64,000 nt of DNA from Promicromonospora panici (GCF_900608595.1 NZ_UWYY01000018.1:109589-173588); one strand, 5' to 3'; shown: positions 8,029-17,359, counted from the stretch's first letter. The notes: a model not told the origin generated them from the sequence alone. Made by a program: numbers and translations.

Positions 8029-8577
8029 ATGACCAGTCAGCACACGACCAGTCAGCACACGACCGGTCCTGACACGACCAGCCCGCAGGCGACCCGCCCC
8101 GACACGCCCGGACCCAGCATGCCTACGCACCCCTACGTCGCACGCGTCCACTGGGCCGGCTCGACGGGCGCCGGCATCCGCTCCTACTCGCGCGACCACG
8201 CCGCCGTCGCGGCGCCCGCAACCCCCGTGGTGGAGCTCAGCGCGGACTCCGCCTTCCGCGGCGACCCCGACCGGTTCAACCCGGAGCAGCTCGTGGTCAT
8301 GGCAGCCTCCTCCTGTCAGCTGCTGTCGTTCCTCGGGGCCGCCGCGCGCGCCGGCATCGACGTGCTGTCCTACGACGACGAGGCCACCAGCTACCTGGAC
8401 CTCGACGCGTCGCCGGCCCGCCTCGGGGCGATCCGCCTGGCCGCGACCGTCACGGTGGCCGCCGGGACCGACGAAGCCCTGGTCCGGGAGCTGGCCGAGC
8501 AGGCCCACCACGGCTGCTACGTCGCGAACTCGCTGGCGGTGCCGGTCGAGGTCGGCATGACCGTGCGGTTCGCATGA
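8029..8577 (+). CDS. OsmC/Ohr family protein
   Basis: 182 residues from the ATG at 8029. The C-terminal ~150 are an OsmC domain: HPYVARVHWAGSTGAGIRSYSRDH, NPEQLVVMAASSCQLLSFLGAAARAGIDV, and a helix-strand ending VPVEVGMTVRFA. OsmC/Ohr proteins are dimeric thiol peroxidases that reduce organic hydroperoxides with a Cys pair. Here the conserved C-terminal Cys is visible in ASSCQL, and a second Cys occurs in HHGCYVANS. The first 30 residues are low complexity with a near-perfect repeat (TSQHT TSQHT) encoded by a 15-bp tandem duplication; an internal ATG at 8119 would remove it. It overlaps the ACT-domain gene by an ATGA junction. Confidence 0.85.
   Translation: MTSQHTTSQHTTGPDTTSPQATRPDTPGPSMPTHPYVARVHWAGSTGAGIRSYSRDHAAVAAPATPVVELSADSAFRGDPDRFNPEQLVVMAASSCQLLSFLGAAARAGIDVLSYDDEATSYLDLDASPARLGAIRLAATVTVAAGTDEALVRELAEQAHHGCYVANSLAVPVEVGMTVRFA
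8032..8061 (+). repeat. 15-bp tandem duplication in OsmC N-terminus
   Basis: The 15-mer ACCAGTCAGCACACG occurs twice in direct succession just after the first ATG of the OsmC gene, and a degenerate third unit (ACCGGTCCTGACACG) follows. It encodes the TSQHT repeat. It looks like a recent slippage duplication in a region that may be dispensable for the protein. Confidence 0.8.
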
Positions 8578-9011
8578 GCGCCGGCACGCAGGACCTCGAG
8601 GTCCACCTGCCCGACCGCCCCGGCGCCCTGGCCGACCTCGGCCAGGCGCTCGGCGAGGCGGGGGTGAGCCTGGAGGGTGGCGGCGTGTTCACCCACGACG
8701 GCCACACCGTGGCGCACTACCTCGTGCACGACGGTGCCCGAGCGCTCGCGGCGGTCACGGCGGCCGGGCTCGGCCCCGCGGCGGTGCGCGACGTCGTCCT
8801 GGCGCGCCTGGAGCAGGAGGTGCCGGGCCAGCTCGGCACGCTCGCGCGGCGCCTGGGCGACGCCGGGGTGAACGTGCTGGTCCAGTACAGCGACCACGTC
8901 GGCAATCTGGTGCTCTTGGTCGACGAGGCCGACGAGCCGGCCGCGCGGGAGGTCGTGGCGCGCTGGGCGCGCCGGGTCACCTCGCGCGACGGGCGCGCAG
9001 CCGTCCGATGA
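8574..9011 (+). CDS. ACT-domain protein
   Basis: 145 residues holding two ACT-like segments. Residues 6-70 begin LEVHLPDRPGALADLGQALGEAGVSLEGGG, the classical ACT small-molecule-binding loop. Residues 80-135 repeat the theme with VPGQLGTLARRLGDAGVNVLVQYSDHVGNLVLLVD. No catalytic domain is attached, so this is probably a stand-alone regulatory or ligand-binding protein. The start ATG overlaps the OsmC stop (ATGA), showing translational coupling. A role tied to hydroperoxide response is implied only by that context. Confidence 0.85.
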   Translation: MSAGTQDLEVHLPDRPGALADLGQALGEAGVSLEGGGVFTHDGHTVAHYLVHDGARALAAVTAAGLGPAAVRDVVLARLEQEVPGQLGTLARRLGDAGVNVLVQYSDHVGNLVLLVDEADEPAAREVVARWARRVTSRDGRAAVR

Positions 9012-9195
9012 CGGTCCACGCGACCATGCGCGCCATGCGCCGCGGCCCTCAGCGGCTGCTGCAGTTGCCACGTGCGTCGGGCGGCAGTTCCTGACGGATT
9101 CTCGGCGGCAGTCCGATCCCCTGACCTGCGTGTTTTATGCCGACTGAATGCATATGAATCAGGAATGCGCGACATTTTCGTAGCGTGACGCCTTC

Positions 9196-9209
9196 AGTGT
9201 GATCACACT
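9196..9209. promoter_or_regulatory. Perfect 14-bp palindrome upstream of RHS toxin gene
   Basis: AGTGTGATCACACT is its own reverse complement and lies about 46 bp before the RHS start codon, in an intergenic stretch that is AT-richer than the rest of the window. Its half-sites resemble the TGTGA/TCACA arms of CRP sites but are abutted rather than spaced by 6 nt, so a different dimeric regulator is more likely. Candidate operator only. Confidence 0.5.
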
Positions 9210-9254
9210 CGTTGTCGAGCGACTGTTCAGGAAACACCAACGCGGGGGTTGGCG

Positions 9255-12200
9255 ATGTCCGAGGCACGTGCGCACCACCTTGTGATCGCCCGGCTGGAGC
9301 GCCGTTGGCTCGGCTCAGCGGTCGCCGTCGGCTTCGCGGCGTCGCTGCTGATCGCCGTGGCACCGCAGGAGCCGGCCGTGGCAGTAGGCCCGGTGCCACA
9401 GGCCATGGCGGGCGAAGGTCCGGCCGACCGGCCCATGCCGGACGGGGTGCGGCGCTCCACCGCCCTGCCGGAGGACGAACGGCCGCCTGTGGTCCCGGAG
9501 GCCGTGCCGGCCGGCGGCGATCCCACCGAGGTCGACGCGAGCGAGTGGCGGACCCTCACCTCCCCGGTGCGGCAGCTCGCCGCCGGCGGCTTCTCCGGCA
9601 TCGACCTGCGCCCGGGCTTCCTGCTCGGCGACACGTCCTTGGTGCTGTATTTCGACGATGACGACGTCGATCCGAACTGGACCGACGCCGTCGTGCGCCT
9701 GTACGAGGGGGACGACCAGACCGAGCAGGAGTCGGTGCGGCTCTCGCGAGCCGAGCTGGAGGGCCCGCGGTTCTGCGGCAGTGCGGACTTCTGCCGCTCG
9801 TTCGGGCGTGAGGACGGCTGGGAGCTCGACCCGGACAAGCGCTACTTCGTCACCGTCGCCGCCGTGCTGCCGGGCGGCGACGAGGTCGTCTCGGAGCCCT
9901 CTGGTTCGTCCCAGCCGCGCGCGACGATCCTGCCGCCGAGCATCCCGGACGACCAGGCCGCCGGCTGCGGGTGCGAGAACGCGCTGGCGCCGACCGCCGT
10001 CGGACAGGCGCAGCGGGGCGTTGGCGTCAACACGGGGACCGGCGCGTTCGTGCGCGTCGAGCGCGACATGCAGATGGCGTCGTTCGGGATCCCGTTCGCG
10101 AGCGCGCGCACCTACTCGTCGGCGAACAACCGCCAGGGCCCGCTCGGCGTCGGCTGGGCGTGGTCCTACGACATGCGCGTCACGCAGACGGACGACGGCG
10201 TCATCGTGCGCGCCGAGGACGGCGCCGAGGCGGTCTACACGCCGGACGGCGACGCGTACACGCGGCCGCCGGGCGTGCGCTCGAACCTGAGGCGGGACGG
10301 CGACGGCTGGGAGCTGGTCACCCCGCAGCAGGTGAGGTACCAGTTCGGGGCGACGGGCCGGCTCAGCGCCGTGCTCAGCCCGCGCGACGACGGCGTCCGC
10401 CTCGCCTATGTCGAGGTCGATGACAAGGGTAGGGACGAGGACCGCGACGAGGTCACGATCACGGACGCCTCTGGGCGCACGGCCGTGGCCCACCTCGAGG
10501 ACGGCGTGATCACGCGGATGGTGCTCCCGGACCGCCGCCAGGTCCGCTTCGAGTACACCGACGGCCTGCTCACGAAGGTCAAGGACGCGCGCGGGAACGT
10601 CTGGGAGTACCGGTACGACGCCGAGGGCAGGCTTGCCCAGGTGATCGACCCGCACGATGTCGTCGCCGTGCACAACGAGTACGGCACCGGCGGCCGCGTG
10701 ATCACGCAGCGGGACGGCGTCGGCGCGCAGATGTCGTTCGAGTGGGACGCCGAGAAGCAGGAGGCGCGCACCACCGACGCGGACGACATCTCGATCTATG
10801 ACGGCTACCGCGGCAACGTGCTGCTCTACAGCCAGCGCAGCACGGGCGACGCCGACAACCACCGCTACAACCAGCGCCTCGACCGCAACCTCGTGGTCAA
10901 CGGGAACCAGTACCAGCACGTGGTGCGGTTCGACGCGCAGGGCAACCCGACGCAGGCGGTGGCGCCGCAGGGCTTCGACGAGAAGACGAAGTACGACGAC
11001 CGGAACAACCCCATCGAGTACACCGACGCCAACGGGAACGTCTGGAAGAACACGTACAACGAGTTCAACGAGCTGGTGCGGAGTGTCGACGCCGAGGGCA
11101 ACGACATCACGCACGCCTACGACGACCGCGGCCTGCGCACCTCCACCACCGACCAGCGGGACAAGGTCACGCGGTACGAGTACCTGCCGGACGGCGAGGA
11201 GAACGCGGGGCTGCTGTCCGCCGTCGTCTCGCCAGAGGGGCGCCGGAGCGAGTACTTCTACGACCGGACGGGTCGCCAGGTCGCGCAGACCGACCCGCGC
11301 GGGACGGCGGACCCGCGCCAGCGGCGGCACTACACGACCAAGACGCACTACGACGAGCAAGACCGTGTGGTCAGTGTCGAGGAGCCCGGCAAGCACCGCG
11401 GCTGGCGCAGCGTGTACGACGACGTCGGGCGGCTCTCCCACGAGGTCACGCCCGAGGGCGTCGTCACCACGACGAGCTACCTCGACAACGGCCTGCAGTC
11501 GCGGGTCGAGGGTGGCGGCCGGGTGATGACCTTCGCCTACACGGATGCCGGGCGGCGCGAGTCCGAGAGCGTGCGGATGCGCGGCGACGACCTGACGACG
11601 TCGTACACGTACGACGCGAAGGGCCTGGTCAAGACGGTGACCTCGCCCGGCGGCAACGTGCCTGGCGCGAACAGGGCCGACTTCACCACCGAGTACTTCT
11701 ACGACGCGAACGACAACCCGATCCGGATGCGGATGCCGTACCCGGGCGGCGGGCACACGGACCGGGACATCAAGGTCGACGCTCTGGACCGCACCACGGC
11801 GTCGATCAACGAGCTGAACAAGACCTCCAGCTTCGAGCGAAGCAACACCGGCCAGGTCGACTCGGTCACGGACGCCAACGGCCGCACAACCAGGATGGGG
11901 TACGACAAGAACGGGCGGCAGACCGAACGCACGGACGCGGGCAACAAGACCACGCGCACCGAGTACGACGCGGCGGGCAACAAGATCAAGGAGACGTCAC
12001 CGACCGGCGCGATCACGACGTACTCGTACACCGACGACGGCCTGCTCGCCTCGGTGACGGAGCCCCGTGGCAATGTCGAGGGCGCCGACAAGGACCGGTT
12101 CACCACGCGGTACGAGTACGACCTCGCGGGCAACCGGGTCCGGGAGATCGACCCGCTCGGCAACACGATGTCGACCACGTACGACGCGAACAGCCGGCCC

Positions 12201-15200
12201 ACCGAGCTCACCGACGCGCGCGGCGGCACCACCTTCTACGCGTACCGCGACGACGACCAGATCAGCCATGTGCGGCAGCCGGACGCACCGGAGCTGCCGC
12301 TGTTCAGCAAGGCCTTCGCGACGGTGCTCAGCTACGACGACGACGGCCGCGTGGTGGGCGTGCGCGACCCGCAGGGCGGGCGCACGCACGTCACCTACGA
12401 CGACGCCGGTCGTCCGGTGACCACCACCGATCCGCTGGGCCGGACCTCGCACATCGGGTACGACGCCGAGTCGAACGCCGTCTCGAGCATCACCACCGAC
12501 CGGCGCGAGGACCTGTCCGACCTCACGGACGAGGAGCGGGCGCAGCGCACCATCACCTCGGTGTACGACCTGCGCAGCCGCCTGACCAGCCAGCAGGTCG
12601 GGTCCACGGGTCCGAGGTACACGTACGGCTACGACGCCAAGGACCGGACGACGTCGTACGGGGACCCGCTGGGCGTGCGCACGATGACGTACGACGACGA
12701 GGACCAGATCACGAAGGTGGTCCGCGAGGAAGCGAACCAGGCCGCCGAGACCTTCACCTACGGGTACGACCAGCGCGGCAACATCAGCGCGCGGACGTAC
12801 CCGGACGGCACGGAGATCACCTCGACCTACGACGACGACTCTCGGCTCACCTCCACGACGGCGTCGGGCGGCTCCATGGGCGCAGGCAGCGCCCGGTGGG
12901 AGTACGAGTACGACGTCGCCGGGCGCCGGACGGCAACCACGTTGCCGGCGGCCACGGGCCTGACCGAGGAGCGGGAGTACGACGACGCGGGCCGGCTCAC
13001 CTCGATCGGCACCGAGCGCACCGGTGAGCCCGTCGAGGGCGTGCAGGACCCGGTCTCCGCATTCGACCTGACGCTCGACGAGGTGGGCAACCCCACCCAG
13101 GTGATGACCACACGCGGCGGCGTCACCGAGGGAGTCGCCTACGCGTACGACGAGGCGAACCGGGTGACAGAAGCCTGCTACGCGGCGCACGACTGCGACC
13201 GGTCGACCAAGGCCGCGGGCCGGATCTCCTACGAGTACGACCTGCTCGGCAACCGGACGCAGCAGAAGCGTTCGGGCTCGGCGGGTGAGGACCTGACGCG
13301 GTACTCCTACGACGACGCGAGCCAGCTGATCAAGGAGCTCACGGTCGGCAAGGACGGGGTGGAGCGCAAGGACTACGAGTACGACGTGCTCGGCAACCAG
13401 ACGCGCGCGGGCGACGACCGGCTGAAGTACAACCTCGACAACACGCTGGCCGAGGCGAACGTCGACGGGATCACCACCCGCTACACCTACGACGCGACCC
13501 GCATGCGGCTCGACGCCATCTCGGGGATCGGGGCCGGCGCCAAGACCCGGCACTGGGCCTGGGACACGAACGGGTCGCTGGAGAACATCGCCGTCGACAC
13601 GGTGACCGGAGCGAGCGGGGCGGTGGTCAGCCGGCAGGCGTTCGCCTACGGGCCGACCGACGAGCCGCTGGCGCTGCTGGAGACGCAGGGCGGCGCGCAC
13701 GCGTACACCCACGACTGGCTGGGCGGCGTGGCGAACATGCTGTCGCCCGACGGCCAGGTCGAGGACGGCTACGACTACGACCCGTTCGGCAACCCGCGGC
13801 AGGGGACGACGCTCGCTGCGGCCTTTGAGGATGCGGATCCGGCCGCCGAGCTGAGCAACCCCATGCGGTTCGCCGGCGCGTACCTCGACCCGACCACGGG
13901 CGAGGGCAACTACGCCATGCGGGCCCGGAACTACGACCCGGGCACCGGGCGGTTCTCGTCGAGGGACCCGGCCGGAGCCATACCGGCGGGCTCGTCGCCG
14001 TACGCGTACGCGGGGAACAACCCGTTGGTCTACACGGACCCGACGGGCGAGATGGAGGAGGCCGGGCCGACCGGCGGTGGCACGTCCTCCAACCCGAACG
14101 ACCCCGGCGTGGAGGTGGAGGGCCCGAGCGCCGAGGACGTGGCGAAGGCGCAGCAGCTCGAGTCGAAGTCGATGCTCGACGTCATCCTGGAGGCCGGCGG
14201 GCAGGTCCTCATGGAGTTCCTGGGGATCACCGACCTCATGGACTGCCTCGACGGCGACCTCGGTGCCTGCGTGATGCTCGTGGTCGGCGCGCTGCCCTGG
14301 GGCAAGATCTTCAAGGCGGCGAAGATCGGCGAGGCCATCTACAAGGCCGGCAAGGCCGTGATGACCTTCTCCAGCGAGCTGAAGTGGGCCAAGCAGATCC
14401 TGTCCGGCGCCAAGAAGGCGAAACAGGCGGCGGAGGCGGCGAAGGCCGCCGCGGCCAAGGCCGCTCGGGAGGCGGCCGCGAAGGCGGCCAAGGCAAAGGC
14501 AGCGGCGGACGCCAAGATCAAGAAGCTGGCGGCTGAGGCGAAGGAGCGGGCGAGAGCTGACGCCGCCAAGAAGAAGGCCGACACTTCAGGGGGAGGCGAC
14601 TCGGCGAAGGCGGACGAGCCACTGACCTGCAAGACCGGTAACAGCTTCGTGTCAGGCACCCTGGTGCTGCTGGCGAACGGCACTCGAAAGCCGATCGAGG
14701 ACCTCGAGCCCGGCGACGAGGTCCTTGCCGGTGATGAGGAGACCGGCGACCGCTCAGGCGGGCAGCTCGTCACCGCGCGCATCACGGGTAGCGGTCCCAA
14801 GACTCTGGTCACGGTGACCGTGCGGGACGACGACGGTGGTCAGCAGAAGATCGTCGCAACCGACGGGCACCCGTTCTGGAACCCCGAGAAGGACACCTGG
14901 GTCGATGCGATCGATCTCCGCTCGGGCGACTGGCTCAAGACGAGCGCCGGCACCTGGGTACAGGTCGCGGACGTCGATGTGGAGCACGAGCGCGCCGTGG
15001 TGCACAACCTCACCGTCGACCGTGATCACACGTTCTACGCCAGCGCCGGCGACGCCTCGGCCGACGCGGTACTGGTCCACAACTGCCCCACGGGCGAGAA
15101 CGGCGCCCTGCGCAACCCGACGACCGGCCGGTTCGAGACGAACCCCGCGACGCCGCCGCGCCCCGCACCCTCGTCAACCCACGGCAACTCGCGAGCGAGC

Positions 15201-15428
15201 ACCGCGACGAACTGGTTGTACCGGCGGGTGAGCGCTGACGGGACGTTCCAGAAGTGGGGAATCACCAACGACCTCAAGGGACGTTATGGTTCTTCGGAGC
15301 TGGGTACCGACCGCCTGATCCCGATGACCAGTGGCACGCGGGACCAGATGCTCAACCTCGAGCGGTGGATCGTCGAGCGCGATCCAGGTCCGCTAAACCA
15401 CGAACCATGGGCAGGGAGTGTGCCGTGA
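9255..15428 (+). CDS. Secreted RHS-repeat polymorphic toxin with pretoxin HINT and GIY-YIG-like nuclease tip
   Basis: 2057 residues. A hydrophobic segment at about 21-37 acts as signal peptide or anchor. A ~200-residue N-terminal domain follows, and DUF6531/RHS repeats run from about 270 to 1600 with dozens of YDxxGRxT-type units. The RHS core (TGEGNYAMRARNYDPGTGRF, residues ~1550-1570) ends at YTDPTGE. A Lys/Ala-rich helical stretch (~1715-1775) leads to a HINT domain starting near C1792 (FVSGTLVLLANGTRKPIEDL) and ending VLVHNC at 1938-1944, where self-cleavage is expected. The released tip carries Y1989, KWGIT, an Arg-Tyr pair and E2036 in LNLERW, fitting a GIY-YIG nuclease. The ATG at 9255 has a GGGGG ribosome site. 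The candidate immunity gene overlaps its stop. Confidence 0.92.
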   Translation: MSEARAHHLVIARLERRWLGSAVAVGFAASLLIAVAPQEPAVAVGPVPQAMAGEGPADRPMPDGVRRSTALPEDERPPVVPEAVPAGGDPTEVDASEWRTLTSPVRQLAAGGFSGIDLRPGFLLGDTSLVLYFDDDDVDPNWTDAVVRLYEGDDQTEQESVRLSRAELEGPRFCGSADFCRSFGREDGWELDPDKRYFVTVAAVLPGGDEVVSEPSGSSQPRATILPPSIPDDQAAGCGCENALAPTAVGQAQRGVGVNTGTGAFVRVERDMQMASFGIPFASARTYSSANNRQGPLGVGWAWSYDMRVTQTDDGVIVRAEDGAEAVYTPDGDAYTRPPGVRSNLRRDGDGWELVTPQQVRYQFGATGRLSAVLSPRDDGVRLAYVEVDDKGRDEDRDEVTITDASGRTAVAHLEDGVITRMVLPDRRQVRFEYTDGLLTKVKDARGNVWEYRYDAEGRLAQVIDPHDVVAVHNEYGTGGRVITQRDGVGAQMSFEWDAEKQEARTTDADDISIYDGYRGNVLLYSQRSTGDADNHRYNQRLDRNLVVNGNQYQHVVRFDAQGNPTQAVAPQGFDEKTKYDDRNNPIEYTDANGNVWKNTYNEFNELVRSVDAEGNDITHAYDDRGLRTSTTDQRDKVTRYEYLPDGEENAGLLSAVVSPEGRRSEYFYDRTGRQVAQTDPRGTADPRQRRHYTTKTHYDEQDRVVSVEEPGKHRGWRSVYDDVGRLSHEVTPEGVVTTTSYLDNGLQSRVEGGGRVMTFAYTDAGRRESESVRMRGDDLTTSYTYDAKGLVKTVTSPGGNVPGANRADFTTEYFYDANDNPIRMRMPYPGGGHTDRDIKVDALDRTTASINELNKTSSFERSNTGQVDSVTDANGRTTRMGYDKNGRQTERTDAGNKTTRTEYDAAGNKIKETSPTGAITTYSYTDDGLLASVTEPRGNVEGADKDRFTTRYEYDLAGNRVREIDPLGNTMSTTYDANSRPTELTDARGGTTFYAYRDDDQISHVRQPDAPELPLFSKAFATVLSYDDDGRVVGVRDPQGGRTHVTYDDAGRPVTTTDPLGRTSHIGYDAESNAVSSITTDRREDLSDLTDEERAQRTITSVYDLRSRLTSQQVGSTGPRYTYGYDAKDRTTSYGDPLGVRTMTYDDEDQITKVVREEANQAAETFTYGYDQRGNISARTYPDGTEITSTYDDDSRLTSTTASGGSMGAGSARWEYEYDVAGRRTATTLPAATGLTEEREYDDAGRLTSIGTERTGEPVEGVQDPVSAFDLTLDEVGNPTQVMTTRGGVTEGVAYAYDEANRVTEACYAAHDCDRSTKAAGRISYEYDLLGNRTQQKRSGSAGEDLTRYSYDDASQLIKELTVGKDGVERKDYEYDVLGNQTRAGDDRLKYNLDNTLAEANVDGITTRYTYDATRMRLDAISGIGAGAKTRHWAWDTNGSLENIAVDTVTGASGAVVSRQAFAYGPTDEPLALLETQGGAHAYTHDWLGGVANMLSPDGQVEDGYDYDPFGNPRQGTTLAAAFEDADPAAELSNPMRFAGAYLDPTTGEGNYAMRARNYDPGTGRFSSRDPAGAIPAGSSPYAYAGNNPLVYTDPTGEMEEAGPTGGGTSSNPNDPGVEVEGPSAEDVAKAQQLESKSMLDVILEAGGQVLMEFLGITDLMDCLDGDLGACVMLVVGALPWGKIFKAAKIGEAIYKAGKAVMTFSSELKWAKQILSGAKKAKQAAEAAKAAAAKAAREAAAKAAKAKAAADAKIKKLAAEAKERARADAAKKKADTSGGGDSAKADEPLTCKTGNSFVSGTLVLLANGTRKPIEDLEPGDEVLAGDEETGDRSGGQLVTARITGSGPKTLVTVTVRDDDGGQQKIVATDGHPFWNPEKDTWVDAIDLRSGDWLKTSAGTWVQVADVDVEHERAVVHNLTVDRDHTFYASAGDASADAVLVHNCPTGENGALRNPTTGRFETNPATPPRPAPSSTHGNSRASTATNWLYRRVSADGTFQKWGITNDLKGRYGSSELGTDRLIPMTSGTRDQMLNLERWIVERDPGPLNHEPWAGSVP

Positions 15429-15829
15429 CGGACGACGCAGGGCCCCCGGCGCTCGCCGTGGGCGCGGTCATGGGGGACATCGACGGCGAGCGAGCGTGGG
15501 GCGCCGAGATCGGCGCACTCTCGATGCGTGTGGCGGAGCTGGGTGCCGGCGTGCGCAGCCCTGTCCGGCTGAGCGTGGTCTTTCACGTCGACGGGAGGGT
15601 GGCACCCAATACGTTCGTCGGTGTCCGCACGGGCCGGTTCCGCACCAAGGACAGCCACCTCACGGTCCAGGCGGCGGTCGGGCCGGGGCCGGTCGAGGAC
15701 CAGCGAGCGGTCTTGGTCGCGCTGCTGTCCGATGCGGTGGCGGAGGCTGAGTCGTACGTCAGGAAGCGACGGATCGCGGACGACCTCCTGCCGATCCGCG
15801 CGCTTGTCGACCAGCTCTCGGCGAGCTGA
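15425..15829 (+). CDS. Candidate immunity protein for the RHS/GIY-YIG toxin
   Basis: A 134-residue protein starting with GTG at 15425, overlapping the toxin stop codon (GTGA); GGGAG lies just upstream. An alternative ATG at 15407 would add six residues. It is small, soluble and lacks a signal peptide. The sequence includes RLSVVFHVDGRVAPNTFVGVRTGRF, then VQAAVGPGPVEDQRAVLVALLSDAVAEAESYVRKRR, i.e. a beta-rich half followed by long helices. I recognise no named immunity family. The assignment rests on position: in polymorphic toxin loci the gene immediately after the toxin tip encodes its inhibitor. If so, it should bind the nuclease tip in the cytoplasm. Confidence 0.65.
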   Translation: MTDDAGPPALAVGAVMGDIDGERAWGAEIGALSMRVAELGAGVRSPVRLSVVFHVDGRVAPNTFVGVRTGRFRTKDSHLTVQAAVGPGPVEDQRAVLVALLSDAVAEAESYVRKRRIADDLLPIRALVDQLSAS

Positions 15830-15860
15830 CGGCGCGTGGGGGAGCCGTCCCGATCCCGCT

Positions 15861-16334
15861 CTACGCCAGGTCGACGTGCTTCCTGGCCGACTCCATGAAG
15901 GCGAAAACACTCTGCCGGGACGTGTCGCGGAGGCGCGCGAACTCCTCTCGCTCGAGGTTCGGCTTGATCCGGTCCACATCGTCCAGCGCTTGCCTGCCGA
16001 GCTCGATCAGCTCCCCGGACTCCGTGATCAGCTGGACCCGGAACAATGCCTCCAGCGCAGTCGTGTACAGCCGGTAGGTCTCGTAGCGGAGCATCTCGGG
16101 GTCGGCGCCGTCGCGCTGGTCGTGGATGGCGTACCAGCGGTCCTTGGAGGTGCGGCGCAAGTTGCCGAGCGCGCCGCCGAACGCCGTGTACGCGCTCACG
16201 CGTTCCTGGCGCAAGCGCTCGTTGCGTTGGAAGCGCTCGGCGTCCGCCCGGTTCCGCCGTTGGAAGTAGTGGGTCGCCAGCGACCCGAGCAGTGTTCCGA
16301 CGACGGCGACGACGCTGGTCACGATGATTTCCAC
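15861..16334 (-). CDS. Single-TM membrane protein with coiled-coil cytoplasmic domain, unknown function
   Basis: 157 residues starting GTG at 16334. One membrane helix occupies residues 3-24 (IIVTSVVAVVGTLLGSLATHYF). A strongly basic/charged segment (QRRNRADAERFQRNERLRQERV) and several long helices follow to the end, including YETYRLYTTALEALFRVQLI and a final helix FAFMESARKHVDLA. The topology is N-terminal anchor with a helical cytoplasmic bundle. It lies convergent to the candidate immunity gene with only 31 nt between stops, so it is not part of the toxin transcript. No family was recognised. Confidence 0.78.
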   Translation of the reverse strand: MEIIVTSVVAVVGTLLGSLATHYFQRRNRADAERFQRNERLRQERVSAYTAFGGALGNLRRTSKDRWYAIHDQRDGADPEMLRYETYRLYTTALEALFRVQLITESGELIELGRQALDDVDRIKPNLEREEFARLRDTSRQSVFAFMESARKHVDLA

Positions 16335-16358
16335 GAGCCGAAGCCAACCATGCCGCGA

Positions 16359-16461
16359 GGCTCCGGGGGAACATGTACACGGCCGGTGAGGTAACGGACG
16401 AGTAGCACTGCTACGGCTCCGTTACCTACCTGGCTGAGACAGCCTTTCCCCGGGAGGCGCC
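16359..16461. repeat. Dispersed palindromic element, copy 1
   Basis: A 103-bp element homologous to 24409-24512 with the same spacing throughout. It contains nested inverted repeats: GGTAACGGA/TCCGTTACC (16390-16398, 16418-16426) enclosing GTAGCA-c-TGCTAC (16402-16414). Outer arms CCGGGG and CCCCGG lie near its ends (16363, 16448), so the whole unit can fold into one long cruciform or RNA hairpin. It lies between a minus-strand gene and the LLM oxidoreductase. Confidence 0.8.
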
Positions 16462-16543
16462 ACACCTCGACCGCAACCGCGTAACGACCGCCCGGGTCCT
16501 GAGGACCGGGAATGAGCACCCCGCGGCGCGAGTTCGGTCAGGC

Positions 16544-17359
16544 ATGGAACTTCAAGTGGTGCTGCCCAACGAGTTTCCGACGATGCCGGCCCGGACGCTC
16601 ACCGAGCTGACGCAGGCAGCCGAGGATCTCGGTTACACCACGGCGTGGTTGCCCGACCATGTCCTGCCGCCGGGTGAGTTCGGGGAGAGGTTCGGCGGCG
16701 TCTACGAGCCGCTGGTGACGATCGGGCACCTGACGGCGGTCACCGAGCACCTGCGGTTCGGCACGTCGGTGCTGGTCGCACCGCTGCGGGACCCGTTCGT
16801 GCTCGCCAAGCAGGTCGCCACTCTGCACGAGCTCTCCGGCGGTCGGGTGATCCTCGGCGTCGGCGTCGGCTGGAGCGTGCCGGAGTTCGACGCCGTCGGG
16901 GCGGACTACGCGCACCGCGGCGCCGTCACCGACGACATGCTCGCGCTGCTCGGGCACCTGTTCTCCGGTGGGGCCGCGCCGTACCAGGGCCGACGGTTCT
17001 CGTTCGAGCAGGGCGTGTTCGCGCCCGCGCCCGACGGGAGCGTGCCGATCATGGTCGGCGGGAACAGCGACGCCGCACTCCGCCGCGCCGCCCGCTACGG
17101 CGACGTGTGGCAGGGCATCCCCGCCGACCCCGGCACCTTCGCCGAGCGCGTGCAGGTCCTTGCTGAGCTGGCGAACGGTCGCGACGTCGTACCCGCGCTG
17201 CGGATCGGCTGGGACGGCAGCACGCCGGTCGAACGGGTGGCGGACGCCGCCGTCGCCTACCGCGAGGCCGGGGCCGCCCAGCTCGCCGTCCACTTCGGGG
17301 AGCACGAGGGCACCGCCGAGCGCATGACTGCCCTGGCGAACGCGGTGGCCGGCCGCTGA
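16544..17359 (+). CDS. LLM-class (luciferase-like) F420-type oxidoreductase
   Basis: A 271-residue TIM-barrel protein of the bacterial luciferase superfamily. Diagnostic stretches are MELQVVLPNEFPTMPARTL, DLGYTTAWLPDHVLPP, TEHLRFGTSVLVAPLRDPFVLAKQ, LSGGRVILGVGVGW and PIMVGGNSDAALRRAARYGDVWQG. This set is typical of actinobacterial F420-dependent members, which use reduced F420 as hydride donor, but FMN use cannot be excluded. It is monocistronic, with a convergent amidohydrolase 30 nt downstream. Upstream lies palindromic element copy 1; no clear ribosome site is visible. Confidence 0.88.
   Translation: MELQVVLPNEFPTMPARTLTELTQAAEDLGYTTAWLPDHVLPPGEFGERFGGVYEPLVTIGHLTAVTEHLRFGTSVLVAPLRDPFVLAKQVATLHELSGGRVILGVGVGWSVPEFDAVGADYAHRGAVTDDMLALLGHLFSGGAAPYQGRRFSFEQGVFAPAPDGSVPIMVGGNSDAALRRAARYGDVWQGIPADPGTFAERVQVLAELANGRDVVPALRIGWDGSTPVERVADAAVAYREAGAAQLAVHFGEHEGTAERMTALANAVAGR

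Noticed and set aside
9315..11756. 813-residue minus-strand frame within the RHS gene
   Set aside because: Repetitive RHS coding produces long antisense frames; Val/Arg-rich composition with no domain.
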